Below, piece by piece: positions 15,138 to 20,236 of a DNA stretch of 20,236 nt. The position numbers and the translations under genes are program-made. The notes under the pieces were generated by a model that was not told the origin of the DNA, did no database searches, and saw only the letters and a list, made by a program, of their open reading frames with translations. Every line of letters begins with the position of its first letter. Position 1 is the stretch's first letter. The DNA comes from Alphaproteobacteria bacterium (GTDB lineage Bacteria > Pseudomonadota > Alphaproteobacteria > Micropepsales > Micropepsaceae). Location: NCBI GenBank assembly GCA_003131925.1, contig PKWC01000055.1, forward strand, positions 15,023 to 35,258, read 5' to 3'.

Positions 15138-16103
15138 ATGGCGCAGCACTTCCTTCTCAGCACAAAGGCCCGGACGCTCAGTCTGGCGAACGTGCTGCGC
15201 CTTTCCGACGAAGAGGCTTACGACCGCTTCAAGGCTATCCGGTTTGCGGACAACGGCGGCGAAGCGTTTTGTCCCAAGTGCGGTTCCGTCGATACCTGGG
15301 CGCTCCCGAACCGGAAAATGTGGCGCTGCAAAGCTTGTCCCTGCCAGTTCTCGCTTACGTCGGGAACGATCTTCGCCAGCCGCAAGCTCTCGTTCCGGGA
15401 CATTCTGGCGGCTATCGCGATCTTCGCGAACGGCGCGAAAGGTCACTCCGCGTTGCAGCTGAGCCGCGATCTCGACGTGCAATATAAAACGGCCTTCGTG
15501 ATGGCCCACAAGCTTCGTGAAGCGATGGGGAACGAAGGCAAGTTCAAGACGCTTTCCGGTTCCGTCGAAGTGGATGGCGGCTATTTCGGCGGCTACATCA
15601 AACCGTCAAACCAAAAAGAGCATCGCCGCGATTTGCGCCTTGCGGCAAATCAGAACGGCAAGCGTGAATGCGTTGTGGTCATGCGCGAGCGCAACGGCCG
15701 GACCGTTCCCTACGTTTGCAAGACCGAAGATCAAGCCGTTCCGGTCGTTCGCTCGCATGTCGCGAACGGCGCAACGGTCTATGCCGACGAAGCTTCAATG
15801 TGGGACGCGCTGCACGCTTCCTACGCGACGAAGCGGATCAATCATTCCGTCGAATATGCGAACGGCGATGCATCGATCAATTGGGCGGAAAGCTACTTCT
15901 CCCGCCTTCGTCGCGCGGAAGTCGGCATTCATCATTCCGTCGCTGGCCCGTACCTCGCGGCTTACGCTGGCGAAATGGCATGGAGAGAAGACGCAAGGCG
16001 CGTTGACAACGGCGCGCAGTATCTTCGCATCACGCGCGCGGCGGCGGTTCATCCGGTTTCGCGCCAGTGGAAGGGTTACTGGCAGAAGCGGCGTGCAGCT
16101 TAG
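15138..16103 (+). CDS. IS1595-family (ISXO2-like) transposase
   Basis: 321 residues from ATG 15138. The N-terminus MAQHFLLSTKARTLSLANVLRLSDEEA is followed by a zinc ribbon (CPKC at 45-48, CKAC at 64-67). A helical region typical of the family comes next (LAAIAIFANGAKGHSALQLSRDLDVQYKTAFVMAHKLREAM). The ISXO2-like DDE domain has EVDGGYFGG (D146), VYADEASMW (D217) and SINWAESYFSRLRR (N248, E251). It is full length and without frameshifts, so it looks active. A longer reading from ATG 15108 exists, but that codon lies inside the promoter -10 and palindrome; the family usually begins M-x-Q-H-F. The stop overlaps the stop of the convergent lipoprotein gene by 4 bp. Confidence 0.95.
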   Translation: MAQHFLLSTKARTLSLANVLRLSDEEAYDRFKAIRFADNGGEAFCPKCGSVDTWALPNRKMWRCKACPCQFSLTSGTIFASRKLSFRDILAAIAIFANGAKGHSALQLSRDLDVQYKTAFVMAHKLREAMGNEGKFKTLSGSVEVDGGYFGGYIKPSNQKEHRRDLRLAANQNGKRECVVVMRERNGRTVPYVCKTEDQAVPVVRSHVANGATVYADEASMWDALHASYATKRINHSVEYANGDASINWAESYFSRLRRAEVGIHHSVAGPYLAAYAGEMAWREDARRVDNGAQYLRITRAAAVHPVSRQWKGYWQKRRAA

Positions 16104-16426
16104 TGCGGTCCTGCGCCAGTGCATTGGTATGTCACGGTAACAAGCATATTCAAGCAGTTCCCGTAGCCGTTGAACTGCTGGCAATGATTTATTTGTCCGC
16201 CGAAAGCCTGTGCGTCCGTGTAGCCCCAAGCCTTACAGCGCGCTTGAGCCGTAACTAGAGCCAAGTTCATATCGACCACAGGCTTCTGAAACATCCCATA
16301 TTCGTAAGAGAGATTGACCGTGCCATCGGCGCGACTTCCGCCGGTGGCTTGCAATGTCTCAGGTGTCGCGCACGCGGAAAGAGAAAGTATTGCCGCCGCA
16401 TAGGTCGCGATCGCGAAAAGTTTCAT
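16100..16426 (-). CDS. YecR-like lipoprotein (transposon passenger)
   Basis: 108 residues. The signal MKLFAIATYAAAILSLSAC has a lipobox (LSAC, lipidated Cys19), so it should be a lipoprotein. The mature part has the YecR-like pattern: ARCKAWGYTDAQAFGG...C...NGYGNCLNMLVTVTYQC, with conserved spaced cysteines and the final Y-Q-C. GGGGAGA lies about 6 nt before the ATG. YecR in E. coli lies in the flagellar regulon but has no defined function. It is convergent with the transposase (4-bp stop overlap). What it gives the element is unknown; envelope proteins among the cargo recur here (see 14012-14779). Confidence 0.8.
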   Translation of the reverse strand: MKLFAIATYAAAILSLSACATPETLQATGGSRADGTVNLSYEYGMFQKPVVDMNLALVTAQARCKAWGYTDAQAFGGQINHCQQFNGYGNCLNMLVTVTYQCTGAGPH

Positions 16427-16479
16427 ACAGATTCTCCCCCGTACAAGGGGTAAATCATATCACGAATTCTCCGGTGTCT

Positions 16480-16737
16480 TTAGCCTTTCTCTGTCCCACC
16501 ACCCTTTAATGGCACCACTTTCAGCGATGGCTTTTGCGAGCGCAACGTTTGCAGCCGATCAAATTCTCTCTTGATTCCTGGGTTTGCATCCAAATCATGC
16601 GGAATGAAATGTGCGAGCGCCCGTCGCACTACTTCCTTTGCGTTCGCCCCGTGATGCGCGCGGCAGAAGTCATCTAGCAGCGCATCAATCTCAGGCCCTA
16701 AACCAAGGCCCCTTCCGGTCGTGCGCGGCCTAGCCAT
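16480..16737 (-). CDS. Small putative ribbon-helix-helix protein (transposon passenger)
   Basis: 85 residues. The basic N-terminus MARPRTTGRGLGLGPEID is followed by ALLDDFCRAHHGANAKEVVRRALAHFI, which resembles the two-helix part of ribbon-helix-helix proteins. The tail is basic and disordered (SLKVVPLKGGG). A G-run (GGGG) lies close before the ATG. A DNA-binding or antitoxin-like role is possible, but no partner toxin is visible next to it. The gene is followed by the lipoprotein gene on the same strand, 53 bp away. Confidence 0.6.
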   Translation of the reverse strand: MARPRTTGRGLGLGPEIDALLDDFCRAHHGANAKEVVRRALAHFIPHDLDANPGIKREFDRLQTLRSQKPSLKVVPLKGGGTEKG

Positions 16738-16826
16738 ATCCCCGCCATTGCGTTAATTAGCGCAAATTAGTATCTTCTGGGGCAGTGATTCGCGACTCGC
16801 CTTCGGGCAAGTCAAGCGGTTAAATG

Positions 16827-16851
16827 AAAAAGGCCCCCTGAAAAGGGGCCT
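16827..16851 (-). terminator. Intrinsic terminator downstream of the tRNA
   Basis: On the minus strand, AGGCCCC (16851-16845) pairs with GGGGCCT (16837-16831), followed by TTTTT (16831-16827). It lies 8 nt beyond the tRNA CCA end, so it should end tRNA transcription before the ribbon-helix-helix gene. Confidence 0.8.
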
Positions 16852-16858
16852 AAATGAG

Positions 16859-16934
16859 TGGCGACGCCGCCGGGTCTCGAACCCGGAACCTGGGGGGTCA
16901 GAACCCCCGCTCTGTCCAATTGATCTACGGCGTC
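16859..16934 (-). tRNA. tRNA carried by the transposon, anticodon best read as CTG (Gln)
   Basis: 76 nt with encoded CCA. The acceptor stem GACGCCG/CGGCGTC is perfect, the T-arm CCGGG-TTCGAGA-CCCGG is canonical, and the anticodon stem GGGGG/CCCCC closes a 7-nt loop TTCTGAC. This gives U33, anticodon CUG and A37. Departures are an A11-G24 mismatch in the D stem and no base left for position 26. Discriminator G73 fits glutamine, but the strong G1-C72 pair does not fit the usual weak first pair of tRNA-Gln. It may therefore be a divergent functional tRNA, a misreading tRNA or a decaying one. Its own terminator follows. Confidence 0.75.
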
Positions 16935-16943
16935 AACACTTTA

Positions 16944-16975
16944 GGGGGTCGGTCAGGTTGCACTGATCGACCCCC
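16944..16975. repeat. 13-bp hairpin just upstream of the tRNA
   Basis: GGGGGTCGGTCAG (16944-16956) and CTGATCGACCCCC (16963-16975) form a 13-bp stem with a 6-nt loop. As plus-strand RNA it is complete with one G-U pair; on the minus strand that position is an A-C mismatch. No T-run follows on either side, so it is not an obvious terminator. The rest of 16976-17216 shows no convincing gene. Confidence 0.5.
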
Positions 16976-17216
16976 GCACTGCCTGCCGGTTCGACGCGGT
17001 AATCCGGTGGATACACGTTCCTCGTTCTCGGCCGGCCTACCCAGCCGTTAGCAGATTCGTCGCCATCCAGATTTTGTGCCGCCGCGAGCGACAGACCCGA
17101 ATTATGGACGCGCGGATTGCGACCCGGCAAGAGATAAGTGGTAAACGTTCGTCTACCCACAACATCTTGTAGCTTGTCGAACGTGGCGGAATTGCTGGGA
17201 GATTCGGCGAGTCAAG

Positions 17217-17396
17217 ATGTCCCGCGCGGTCATCCGCAGAAATATTTTCATTGCCAAACCGCGCTGCGAAACGGCGAGTCGTCAATCCGTCCGCATACGT
17301 CGCAGCAAATCAACGGAAGCGGCGCTGGCGCTGAAAGAGCGCCTTACGGAAGCCGACAGAATCGAATTCGAGGATCGTCAATTCAGCAGCCATTAA
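17217..17396 (+). CDS. Possible small protein, 59 aa, unrecognised (transposon passenger)
   Basis: ATG 17217 to TAA 17396 encodes 59 residues. The N-terminal half is strongly basic (MSRAVIRRN, SVRIRRSK). The C-terminal half is a charged helix (TEAALALKERLTEADRIEFEDRQ). Codon third positions are GC-rich as in the neighbouring real genes, and it fits better than the longer Ser-rich overlapping frame at 17138-17422. The ribosome site is weak. It lies 57 bp before the winged-helix gene on the same strand. Confidence 0.4.
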   Translation: MSRAVIRRNIFIAKPRCETASRQSVRIRRSKSTEAALALKERLTEADRIEFEDRQFSSH

Positions 17397-17453
17397 GCGT
17401 GACGCGATCATTTTATTGCTAATTTGTCTCAATTCCGGCTAATCCCGCGCCGC

Positions 17454-17828
17454 ATGACTAATTGCCCGACTTGCGGAGTAGAGCTTCACGATATTCCGGA
17501 CGACGTTGGGATTGATCCCAGCCGTTTCGAAGTCCATGCGGCGGGAAAGACAATACGACTCACACCTAGGCAGTTCGAGTTGTTCGCGGCGCTCTACCAC
17601 AAGCTCGGCATTACGATATCGAAGAAGGCGCTAATCGCGCGGCTCTACAAGCTTAGACCGCATCGCGCGGCGCCGAACACAAAAACACTGGATGTATGGA
17701 TCAGCATTCTGCGCAAGAAAATGCGGCCGTTCGGCTTCCGCATTGAAGCGCGGTGGGGCCTCGGTGTGGCGTTGTTCAGGGAACCAAGAATGGCCGTCAC
17801 CCCGGAGCTGACGAAAGACGCCCCATAG
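17454..17828 (+). CDS. Zinc-ribbon-like / OmpR-type winged-helix DNA-binding protein (transposon passenger)
   Basis: 124 residues. The N-terminus MTNCPTCGVEL carries one CxxC pair. The winged-helix domain of the OmpR/PhoB C-terminal type follows (about 28-108): KTIRLTPRQFELFAALYHKLG, then the recognition helix region TKTLDVWISILRKKMRPFGFRIEA and the wing RWGLGVALF. It has no receiver domain. Stand-alone proteins of this form are frequent in alphaproteobacterial phages and mobile elements. ATG 17454 is preferred over the non-ATG start at 17424 because the CPTC motif follows it at once. Its target is unknown; promoters within the element are plausible. Confidence 0.8.
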   Translation: MTNCPTCGVELHDIPDDVGIDPSRFEVHAAGKTIRLTPRQFELFAALYHKLGITISKKALIARLYKLRPHRAAPNTKTLDVWISILRKKMRPFGFRIEARWGLGVALFREPRMAVTPELTKDAP

Positions 17829-17855
17829 CGCAGCAAGGGCCGGGAAAAGTAGCAA

Positions 17856-17887
17856 GCGACCGGACGCTAGAAGGGTCGCCCGGTCGC
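17856..17887. repeat. 8-bp perfect inverted repeat after the winged-helix gene
   Basis: GCGACCGG (17856-17863) and CCGGTCGC (17880-17887) enclose 16 nt. It starts 28 nt after the winged-helix stop. There is no T-run, so it is at most a weak terminator or a binding site. Confidence 0.4.
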
Positions 17888-17967
17888 CGGCCATAAGGGG
17901 CCAGATCCAAGGCCGCGCGCTGCACGGCCTGTCCCGTCCGCGCGAAATCTAGCATCATCCGTAAGAT

Positions 17968-17991
17968 GTAAGATGCAGGGCTGCATCCTAC
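17968..17991. repeat. Hairpin at the 3' end of the 151-aa gene
   Basis: GATGCA-GGGC-TGCATC with an outer GTA/TAC extension overlaps the stop codon of the minus-strand gene. It lies between two convergent genes but lacks a T-run. Confidence 0.35.
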
Positions 17992-18443
17992 GCGGCCACG
18001 ATCTCCCAATTGAGCATATCGCCCGGTCCCGGGGATGATTTCAGAATCTTTTTGACCCGTTTCCAGTGGTTCAGGCAGGCTCCCACGCGCTGCGTCATGA
18101 CCCGGCGCATCACAAGGTCATCCCACGGCAGACCCCGCTCGCGCATAAGCAATTCCGTCAGGTCGCGGGTGTTCATCGGCCCCTTGGCCGTCCGTAGCGC
18201 GTCTAGGAGTATCCGGGTTACTTCCCCCTTGAACGCGCTGTGAGGCGGCGGGACGGGCCGTGGGCCGTGCTCAGATAGATCTATGTCCGGCTTGAACAGG
18301 CGGATGGACGCTTCGACGTGATCAAGGTTGCAGACGGCAACCTTCAATTTCCGCTGTAGGTCTTCGATCTGCCCGGCGATCTCGCGGCGCTTCTCTATCA
18401 GGCCGGTGACAACGTGCGGGAGTGGTTTGGTTAGGTCGCCCAT
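17988..18443 (-). CDS. Unrecognised protein with N-terminal coiled coil and helix-rich C-terminal domain (transposon passenger)
   Basis: 151 residues. Residues about 11-47 (VVTGLIEKRREIAGQIEDLQRKLKVAVCNLDHVEASI) form a heptad-like helix. A Pro-rich linker (PRPVPPP) follows, then a domain at about 70-140 (FKGEVTRILLDALRTAKGPMNTRDLTELLMRERGLPWDD...VGACLNHWKRVKKIL) with the look of a winged helix. The start lies 36 bp inside the right inverted repeat, and no clear ribosome site is seen before it. It could be a DNA-binding accessory protein of the element; I do not recognise a named family. Confidence 0.75.
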   Translation of the reverse strand: MGDLTKPLPHVVTGLIEKRREIAGQIEDLQRKLKVAVCNLDHVEASIRLFKPDIDLSEHGPRPVPPPHSAFKGEVTRILLDALRTAKGPMNTRDLTELLMRERGLPWDDLVMRRVMTQRVGACLNHWKRVKKILKSSPGPGDMLNWEIVAA

Positions 18444-18451
18444 TCACAGAA

Positions 18452-18470
18452 ATTAGGTGACAGGCCTTCC
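18452..18470 (+). repeat. Internal partial copy of the terminal repeat near the right end
   Basis: ATTAGGTGACAGGCCTTCC matches ATTAGGTAGCAGAGTTCC of the terminal repeat at about 15 of 18 positions. Its orientation is opposite to the right terminal repeat, so the right end can fold on itself. It may be a second transposase-binding site or a relic end. Confidence 0.45.
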
Positions 18471-18478
18471 GATTTCTC

Positions 18479-18501
18479 TGGAACTCTGCTACCTAATACC
18501 G
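18479..18501 (-). repeat. Right terminal inverted repeat (23 bp)
   Basis: The reverse complement is identical to 13865-13887 over all 23 bases. On the minus strand it supplies the stop codon (H-G-I-R-stop) that ends the N-terminal comM fragment. Confidence 0.93.
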
Positions 18502-19421
18502 TGGAATTCCGGAAGTTCGTCCAGAAACAAAACGCCGAGATGGGCGAGCGACACCTCGCCCGGCTTGACACGCACGCCGCCGCCGACGAGCGCCGGCATG
18601 GAAGCGGAATGATGCGGTGCGCGGAACGGACGCCGCCGCGAGATGGCGCCGTCGCGCAATTCGCCTGCGAGGGATTGGATCATTGAAATTTCGAGCGCCT
18701 CGCGCGCGTCAAGCGGTGGCAAAAGTCCGGCCAGTCGCGACGCGAGCATGGACTTGCCCGCGCCCGGTGGCCCGATCATCAGCATGTTGTGACCGCCCGC
18801 CGCCGCGATTTCGAGCGCGCGCTTTGCGGTCTCCTGTCCCTTCACGTCCTTGATGTCTGCGACCGGCCTCTCATCATCGGCGATTTTCGGTTCGGGCGCG
18901 CGCAACACCTGTGCGCCTTTGATGTGATTGACGAGCGCGATCAGGGACGGCGCGGCGATGATTTCGATCTTGCCGGCCCAGGCGGCCTCCGCGCCGCTCG
19001 CGGCGGGGCAGATAAGGCCGCGACCGGCTTCGGATGCCGCAAGCGCCGCGGGAAGAACGCCCGCGACTTGTGTCAGCGCGGCGTCGAGCGAGAGTTCGCC
19101 CAGCGCCGTATAGCCGGCCATCTCGCGCGCCGGCAGGACGCCCATCGCGGCGAGGATCGCGAGCGCGATCGGAAGATCGTAGTGGCTGCCTTCCTTGGGC
19201 AGGTCGGCCGGCGCGAGATTGACGATGATGCGCTCCGGGGGAAGTGCCAGTCCGATTGCGGATAGTGCGGCGCCGACGCGCTCGCGGCTTTCGCCGACCG
19301 CCTTGTCCGCAAGCCCTACAACGCCGAAATACGGATTGCCGTGCGCGATGTGCACCTGCACGTCCACCTCGCGCGCTTCGATCCCCTGGAAAGCGACGGT
19401 ATAGACATGTGCGGCCGGCAT
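18489..19421 (-). pseudogene. comM: comM/yifB N-terminal fragment (gene split by transposon)
   Basis: It starts MPAAHVYTVAFQGIEAREVDVQVHIAHGNPYFGVVGLADKAVGESRERV, the N-terminal ChlI/Lon-protease-like domain of ComM/YifB. The AAA+ Walker A GPPGAGKS and the sequence up to Walker B (GVLFLDELPEF) follow, and then four residues encoded by the transposon end and a TAG. ATG 19421 has GGGGGA 5 nt upstream; the longer open frame to 19607 runs through an intergenic repeat. ComM is a hexameric branch-migration helicase that extends heteroduplex during natural transformation. The truncated product lacks everything after Walker B, so helicase function should be lost. Confidence 0.93.
18502..18509. repeat. 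8-bp target-site duplication, right copy (TGGAATTC)
   Basis: Identical to 13857-13864 and directly next to the right inverted repeat. The next chromosomal base on the left side (13856) continues the comM codon CAG (Gln) started here. Confidence 0.93.
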
Positions 19422-19547
19422 GCGAGTCCCCCGAGAATTCGTGACGGCGGACTCTGCATGCGACTCGTCGGCTCGATATGTTGCGAGTGTACCGAAGTTT
19501 CGCGGCGGCATGATCCCGAGACGGATCGAGATTTCCACGACGACAGA

Positions 19548-19665
19548 TTTAGCGCGGAGGACGCAGAGGTAGCGCGGAGGACGCGGGGGAGAAGAATGGC
19601 GCGCCAAAGGCGCGCAGCTCTTTCCTCTGCATACCCTGCGCTTCCTCCGCGCCCTCTGCGCTAAA
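19548..19665. repeat. 118-bp imperfect inverted-repeat element between comM and the downstream-strand neighbour
   Basis: The arms start TTTAGCGC at both outer ends (19548-19555, and inverted at 19658-19665) and match through GAGG, GC and AGG blocks. They converge on a perfect core GCGCGCC-AAA-GGCGCGC (19599-19615). The left arm also holds a tandem pair of AGCGCGGAGGACGC at 19551 and 19571. It looks like a REP- or MITE-type intergenic element. It lies between the stop of the membrane-protein gene and the start of comM. Confidence 0.7.
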
Positions 19666-19685
19666 AGTCTTATTTGACGATATGC

Positions 19686-20096
19686 TCATGCGAGCAGGAT
19701 TCCGGCGGCGAGGCCCGCGATGAGAAAACGTGTGAGCCAACCGAGGCTGTGCGCGACCGTGATGAGCGGATCGGTCTTGATCCAGAAGCCGTTTGTTACC
19801 TGCATCACCAGCGGGCCGCCCAGCCAGGCGGCGAAAGCGAGAAACAGCGCGGACGGAATCGAATGCGCGTGGCCGTGGATGCAGAGTGCAACAACAGCGA
19901 AGGCAGTCAGATAGCCGAGCACGCTCGAGATCGCGATGGCGCGCGTGTCCGCGGCCTTGCTCCGAAGTCCGGGCCACCAGACTTCCGGATACCGATTGTA
20001 GCGCTCATGGAAGAGAACGCCCATGAAGAGCCAATCGGAAAACATGTTGATTGTACCCGCGGCGAGGACTGCCACGAGAATGCGAAGATACGACAT
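19686..20096 (-). CDS. Unrecognised four-TM membrane protein, 136 aa
   Basis: Four predicted helices: LRILVAVLAAGTINMFSDWLFMGVLF, AIAISSVLGYLTAFAVVALCI, SALFLAFAAWLGGPLVMQVTNGFW and AHSLGWLTRFLIAGLAAGILLA. Between helices 1 and 2 is a Trp/Tyr-rich loop (HERYNRYPEVWWPGLRS). The size and layout recall DUF1761-like small membrane proteins, but I cannot assign it firmly. AGGGGA lies about 9 nt before ATG 20096. It is upstream of comM on the same strand, separated by the repeat element. Confidence 0.8.
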   Translation of the reverse strand: MSYLRILVAVLAAGTINMFSDWLFMGVLFHERYNRYPEVWWPGLRSKAADTRAIAISSVLGYLTAFAVVALCIHGHAHSIPSALFLAFAAWLGGPLVMQVTNGFWIKTDPLITVAHSLGWLTRFLIAGLAAGILLA

Positions 20097-20163
20097 GGCC
20101 GATTTCCCCTGTCAGTTCAGGGGGACAGTATGCACCAGGATCTGCGGACAAGCCATCTATGTC

Positions 20164-20212
20164 ATTCGCGCCGAAGCGCGAATCCAGGGGCGCATGACGC
20201 GTTTGCCCTGGG
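20164..20212. repeat. REP-like hairpin pair at window end
   Basis: ATTCGCGC-CGAA-GCGCGAAT (20164-20183) is a perfect 8-bp stem with a tetraloop. It is followed directly by CCAGGG...CCCTGG, which can form a second stem. The form, TCATTCGCG...CGCGAATCCAG, resembles the dispersed intergenic palindromes common in alphaproteobacterial genomes. Confidence 0.6.
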
Positions 20213-20236
20213 TTCCGCTTCTCAGGCTGTGAGAGA

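Larger units (their letters stand above)
13865..18501. mobile_element. IS1595-family (ISXO2-like) transposon with passenger genes, 4637 bp
   Basis: The element is bounded by 23-bp perfect terminal inverted repeats: 13865-13887, beginning CGGTATTAGGTAGCAG, and its reverse complement at 18479-18501. These are flanked by the direct 8-bp duplication TGGAATTC. It holds one ISXO2-like DDE transposase. Passengers are a membrane protein, a DUF6471 protein, a YecR-like lipoprotein, a small ribbon-helix-helix candidate, a tRNA, a possible 59-aa ORF, a winged-helix protein and a coiled-coil protein. The IS1595 family is known to include passenger-bearing members (ISNwi1 and ISNha5 groups). Perfect ends and an intact duplication suggest a fairly recent insertion. 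Deleting 13865-18501 plus one duplication copy restores comM in frame, which confirms the boundaries independently. Confidence 0.93.

Noticed and set aside
15108..16103. A smaller self-contained IS around the transposase, nested in the larger element
   Set aside because: I found no inner inverted repeats or second target duplication. Only the outer 23-bp ends with the 8-bp duplication fit the IS1595 family.
16859..16934. Reading the anticodon one base later (loop TCTGACC) with a normal base 26
   Set aside because: It breaks two pairs of the anticodon stem and puts C at position 33; the CTG reading keeps all five pairs and U33.
16933..17160. 75-codon minus-strand frame ending in the tRNA
   Set aside because: It has a GTG-only start, overlaps the tRNA 5' end and the hairpin, and shows no protein-like pattern I can support.
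17138..17422. 94-codon frame before the winged-helix gene
   Set aside because: Ser/Gly/Arg-rich composition without hydrophobic core, no ribosome site, and overlapped by a better-composed 59-codon ORF.
18489..19607. Extending the comM fragment start to 19607
   Set aside because: The extra 62 codons run through the intergenic inverted-repeat element, while ATG 19421 has a good ribosome site and matches the family's N-terminus.
1..20236. CRISPR arrays or rRNA genes
   Set aside because: No regularly spaced direct repeats and no rRNA-like stretches were seen.

Overview
The window is GC-rich (roughly 60% by eye) Gram-negative chromosomal DNA. Two TonB-dependent receptors, a modABC molybdate importer, CsbD and DUF3309 small stress-type proteins and two EcfG-like promoter candidates point to an alphaproteobacterium. 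The genus cannot be fixed from the sequence alone.

Layout. 148-3148 (+): a translationally coupled three-gene surface-glycan module: a polytopic GT-C-like membrane protein, a GtrB-like family 2 glycosyltransferase and a GtrA-family flippase candidate. Both junctions are ATGA overlaps. 3131-6311 (-): modA-modB-modC, a complete ABC molybdate importer, followed by a carboxymuconolactone-decarboxylase-like gene that overlaps the end of gtrA tail to tail. 6312-7266 (+): an intergenic stretch, then csbD-like and DUF3309 small genes. 7411-12375: two divergent TonB-dependent receptors with a possible 59-residue ORF between them. 12559-13218 (+): an unrecognised, less GC-rich anchored protein.

13265-19421: a comM/yifB (Mg-chelatase-like AAA+ ATPase) gene split by a 4637-bp mobile element at 13865-18501. 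The element has 23-bp perfect terminal inverted repeats and an 8-bp target duplication (TGGAATTC). It encodes an IS1595-family (ISXO2-like) transposase, a family known for 8-bp duplications. Removing the element and one copy of the duplication restores an uninterrupted 503-codon comM. The cargo is a three-TM membrane protein, a DUF6471-type protein divergent from the transposase, a YecR-like lipoprotein, a small putative ribbon-helix-helix protein, a tRNA with its own terminator, a possible 59-aa ORF, a zinc-ribbon/winged-helix protein and a coiled-coil protein. DUF6471 and the transposase appear to be driven by back-to-back promoters that share one palindromic -35 hexamer, with a 20-bp perfect palindrome over the transposase -10 element.

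19548-20236: a 118-bp inverted-repeat element, a four-TM membrane protein (-), and a REP-like hairpin near the window end.

The most notable object is the passenger-carrying IS1595-type transposon: its tRNA, its compact promoter switch and its insertion into the Walker B region of comM. The comM gene is also the usual target of the unrelated AbaR islands in Acinetobacter baumannii.
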